Positions 61,081 through 64,000 of a DNA stretch of 64,000 nt are shown piece by piece. Location: NCBI GenBank assembly GCA_039619475.1, contig CM077115.1, positions 504,453,352-504,517,351 of the forward strand, written 5' to 3'. Every line of letters begins with the position of its first letter. The stretch's first letter is position 1. The notes under the pieces were generated by a model that ran no database searches, was not told where the DNA came from, and worked only from the letters and a program-made list of their open reading frames with translations. This DNA comes from Icerya purchasi (Eukaryota > Arthropoda > Insecta > Hemiptera > Monophlebidae). The translations under genes were made by a program, and so were the position numbers.

Positions 61081-61800
61081 AGTGTTGACCAAATAAAGTG
61101 TTACCATCATCAAATAAATGCAAAGCGGTATAGAATTATAATTTTACGAGATGAGCTGAATAAATTTTGCTGTGTTATATTTCTGAAAAATGAAACTTCT
61201 TCCTGCTAGTTTCAGAAAACATGACTATAGGTTTTGTAATTGTTATTTGCATTTATTTTCGTGTAAAGGCTAATAATATTTATTTCCACCTAAATTTGTT
61301 TATAAATTTATCGATAGTTATTCGAAAAAATTTTGTAAATGTAGTTTTTTTACAACTTTCTGTAAAATTTGAAATTTGTGTCTGAAAAGATCTAGATGAT
61401 AAAAAAAATAAAATACATTTTAAAAATAGAGTAACGCATCACCTCCGCGGAATATTAGAAATTACAGATGTGTATTTTTATTTAATTTTCAATAAGGTAT
61501 AAAATAAATTTATCGATAGTTATTTGTCAAATGACTAAACCAGAAACAAACTATAAAGTAGCGACGTTGTACACATCAATATGATCGGTAAAGGAGCAGA
61601 ATGAACTGGTGCCGGTGATGTGAAAATTTTAATCTGCAACTTAGCGCTAACCATTCCTGTAGTGAGTAGAACAGGCATCTCTATCGGTGTTTGATGGAAC
61701 TACAGATTCTAGGGAACACGAAATACCAATGGGACACAGTTGTATATCGGTTTCCAATGGGAATTGAACTGTTTTATAGTTCTTGGCACCTACTGGGACA

Positions 61801-61830
61801 TATATAACCCAATGGTAGTCAAAGGGTTAA
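61801..61830 (-). repeat. PiggyBac terminus and TTAA target site
   Basis: On the minus strand TTAA (61827-61830) is followed by CCCTTTGACTACCATTGGGT, with a nearby ATATATGTCCCA block repeated toward 61735. PiggyBac elements start CCC(T/C)TT next to TTAA. This fits as the 5' end of the element whose transposase fragment lies at 60605-61080. The opposite end was not found. Confidence 0.6.
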
Positions 61831-61834
61831 CGAA

Positions 61835-63310
61835 CTTTTCAATATCTTTACGACGCTCCCCGGTTTGCTTTGAATATGGGAAATATTATGCTTTTCTTTA
61901 CCACTTAAACTAATTTCTGCGATATTCGATATTTTTGGGGAGAGTTATTTTCACGTTGGGCAGAGGTAATACGGAAATTTTGCATTGATCAGAGATGTAA
62001 CCTTTTTCGCGTATAATGGAAAAGATGTAGCGGAATTGAAATTCTCTTCTAGAACTCCTTCTTTAAGCCTTCCGACGCCAATATTTGACGTAGACCTCTG
62101 TCAAATTTTTCCACCGTTGCCTGTCCTGAGCCTCGCGCACGACTACATAAATCTCGTAAATTAAAAAAAAAATTGACACGTTACATATGTGGGCTGAAAT
62201 GTGTTTTTATTTGTTTTATTAAATTCACGGTGATGCATATACGGTTATGGGGTACCGTGGACGTAATATTTAATTATTTTAATATTATTATCATAAATAA
62301 ATGGAAAATTTTCTTATCTTTTTTAAGTTATATATCAGTATTAAAGAACTCCTACACTGATTTTTCTTTATCGACCGGTCGCAGAGAATTAATTAATGAA
62401 TTTAAACAAAATTAACACGACAAAACAACCGAATGTATGTACATATAACATAAAATGTGTACGTATCCGGTGGAACAACAGGAATACAGCGATGACAATT
62501 TCCGGATCTGCGTCGGTGACAGTAACTCTGTTGAAGGAACCTTTTCGACGCGATTTTACGACAAATTTTTATTTCACTTTTTTTTTTTAATTATTTCATA
62601 CGACGTTAACAATATTTTCGAATCGGACAGCGATTTTATTATTCCGCTTTGCCTCAGTTTATTTTTACTTTTTTTTTCTCTTACGGCGATTGGCATACGA
62701 GGACCGTAAAGGGGCGACTTTTTCCCTTTTTTCCAAAAAAAGGCCGCTTCACGATGACTGGTCTCAAAAACGAAAGACTGCCTTTCGTCATCATTTTTTC
62801 CCGTGTCTCTTCGGATCTTTTCTTTCTTCTCGCACCGCGGTTTTCTGAAAATTTACATTTTATTTTACTTTATTTATATTCTGTATAATATGATGTACCC
62901 GTTGTTACAGACTGAAATGGACACATTACCGTGAGGAGGGGATACGTCTTCTGTAACATTTATGGAAGAGTAAATTTCAATTGACTACGTCATTCTTTAA
63001 AAAAAAATTACCGCTTACGCGACAGTTTACAACTTCCGTTGCATATTTCATAACGGCTTTTCATGACGTTTTTCTCATGTTTTCGCCGGCAAAGAACGAT
63101 GAGTCATTAATATATGTAATAGTAAATCAAAGTATATTGCGACGAAAACTTGCATTTGTATGTATGCCTGTATATCGGAAAATGATGTAGTTCGTCTTTA
63201 GGTAAATTTTACATCGGTTAGTTTCGAATCAGTAATAATAATAAAAAAAAAAAAATTCTACTCTTAGCAAAACAGAAATGCCAAAATTATAAATTTTTAA
63301 TACAAATAAC
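61835..63310. other. Non-coding stretch, nothing recognised
   Basis: Several 60-85 codon frames on the plus strand (62173-63190) are T-rich and overlap each other. No conserved motif is seen. Confidence 0.5.
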
Positions 63311-63320
63311 TTATTTTAAC

Positions 63321-63474
63321 TAAATTTTAACTAAATTTCAATTAAATTTCAATTAAATTTCAATTAAATTTCAATTAAATTTTAACTAAATTTTAACTAA
63401 ATTTCAATTAAATTTCAATTAAATTTCAATTAAATTTTAACTAAATTTTAACTAAATTTTAACTAAATTTTAAG
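63321..63474. repeat. 11-bp minisatellite with two alternating unit types
   Basis: Fourteen contiguous 11-base units occur as type A (TAAATTTTAAC) or type B (TAAATTTCAAT). The order is A, then BBBB, AA, BBB, AAAA, with the last unit incomplete at its final base. Units of one type are identical, and a partial unit precedes the array. Confidence 0.97.
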
Positions 63475-63479
63475 TACGC

Positions 63480-64000
63480 CCTATTCGGGGACTAATTGTC
63501 GCCTGTTTGGAATTTTCTTAATTTTTAGTTATACGTGTTAATTTTTCGAAAGTATTCAGTAATTAGTAACGTGCATTTCGCGATTCGTCGAAGAGGAGGG
63601 AGGTAACACGTATACGTGGATACCGAACATGTTCTCTCAGCCTGATGGACAAAGTTTTTCATGAAATTTTTGTGGTGTTTTTTTTCTTCTTCTTTAACCG
63701 CGTTTTATGGAGTAAACAGAAAAACAAATAAAAAACTGGTGTAATATAATTCGACGTGATTAAAGAGCAGCCCGGCGAACAGTTTTCCTTAAATCGGCCA
63801 CGATGGCCGAATGTCGGTGTCATCGCGACCACCAGTTTTGCCGGATTGCATCGCGGTTTTTCTATTTTCCTCGGGAAATTTCATGCGATGCTGCCTAGTT
63901 TTAGCGATATAGCGTGGCGCGGAGTTGGCGTATTTTCGCGCGATTGATGTGCTCGGGTCATTAACGCGTCTCGTCTCTAATTCGCGGCTGCGAAGGCAGG
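63480..64000. other. Window end, GC-richer flank
   Basis: From about 63760 the DNA is richer in G, C and CG than most of the window. A 63-codon frame at 63756-63947 has no recognised family. This could be the approach to a promoter or exon beyond the window. Confidence 0.3.

Noticed and set aside
1..64000. CRISPR arrays, bacterial operons or a viral genome
   Set aside because: The window has spliced coding, SINEs, LINEs and eukaryotic DNA transposons. No regularly spaced repeat array with unique spacers was seen.

Overview
This is nuclear DNA from an arthropod, most likely an insect. It is AT-rich and not visibly depleted in CG dinucleotides. It carries one spliced, conserved exon in a large non-coding space. 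Jockey-like and R1-like LINEs, mariner, Tc1, hAT, Tigger and piggyBac remnants, and tRNA-headed SINEs fill much of the rest. I cannot name the species. There is no operon structure, no CRISPR, no rRNA and no convincing functional tRNA gene.

The only host coding segment I can support is a 138-base, phase 0/0 internal exon (26030-26167, + strand). It matches the second coding block of the MiaA/TRIT1 family of tRNA isopentenyltransferases. I could not find the exon with the P-loop upstream or the next conserved exon downstream. Much of the window is therefore probably very long intron of this gene plus intergenic DNA.

Layout. 1-10 kb: AT-rich DNA with homopolymer tracts and a SINE near 6 kb. 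10.7-14.4 kb: one copy of an unclassified repeat ('family A') and three palindromic elements, one with hammerhead-like motifs. 17.4-22.8 kb: an internally deleted hAT, an LTR-like copy, Tigger and hAT transposase remnants, family A copy 2 and two SINE copies. 26 kb: the TRIT1 exon. 29.3-31.5 kb: a large fold-back element next to a dead Tc1-like element. 32.5 kb: a LINE scrap. 34.1-35.1 kb: family A copy 3. 37.1-42.1 kb: a jockey-like LINE, then an R1-like LINE split by a mariner with perfect terminal repeats. 43.7-44.3 kb: a second LTR-like copy. 48.3-49.1 kb: a 5'-truncated LINE end. 50.5-51.7 kb: a second mariner. 54.4 kb: a SINE. 56.8-57.3 kb: a hAT-type miniature element abutting a palindrome. 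58.9 kb: a possible Helitron end. 60.3-61.8 kb: a LINE RNase H scrap and a piggyBac remnant. 63.3 kb: an 11-bp minisatellite.

No transposase or reverse transcriptase here is intact; all carry stops or frameshifts. The least explained item is family A. It has three dispersed copies, an internally duplicated unit, and a short reading frame that stays recognisable on the same element strand in every copy.
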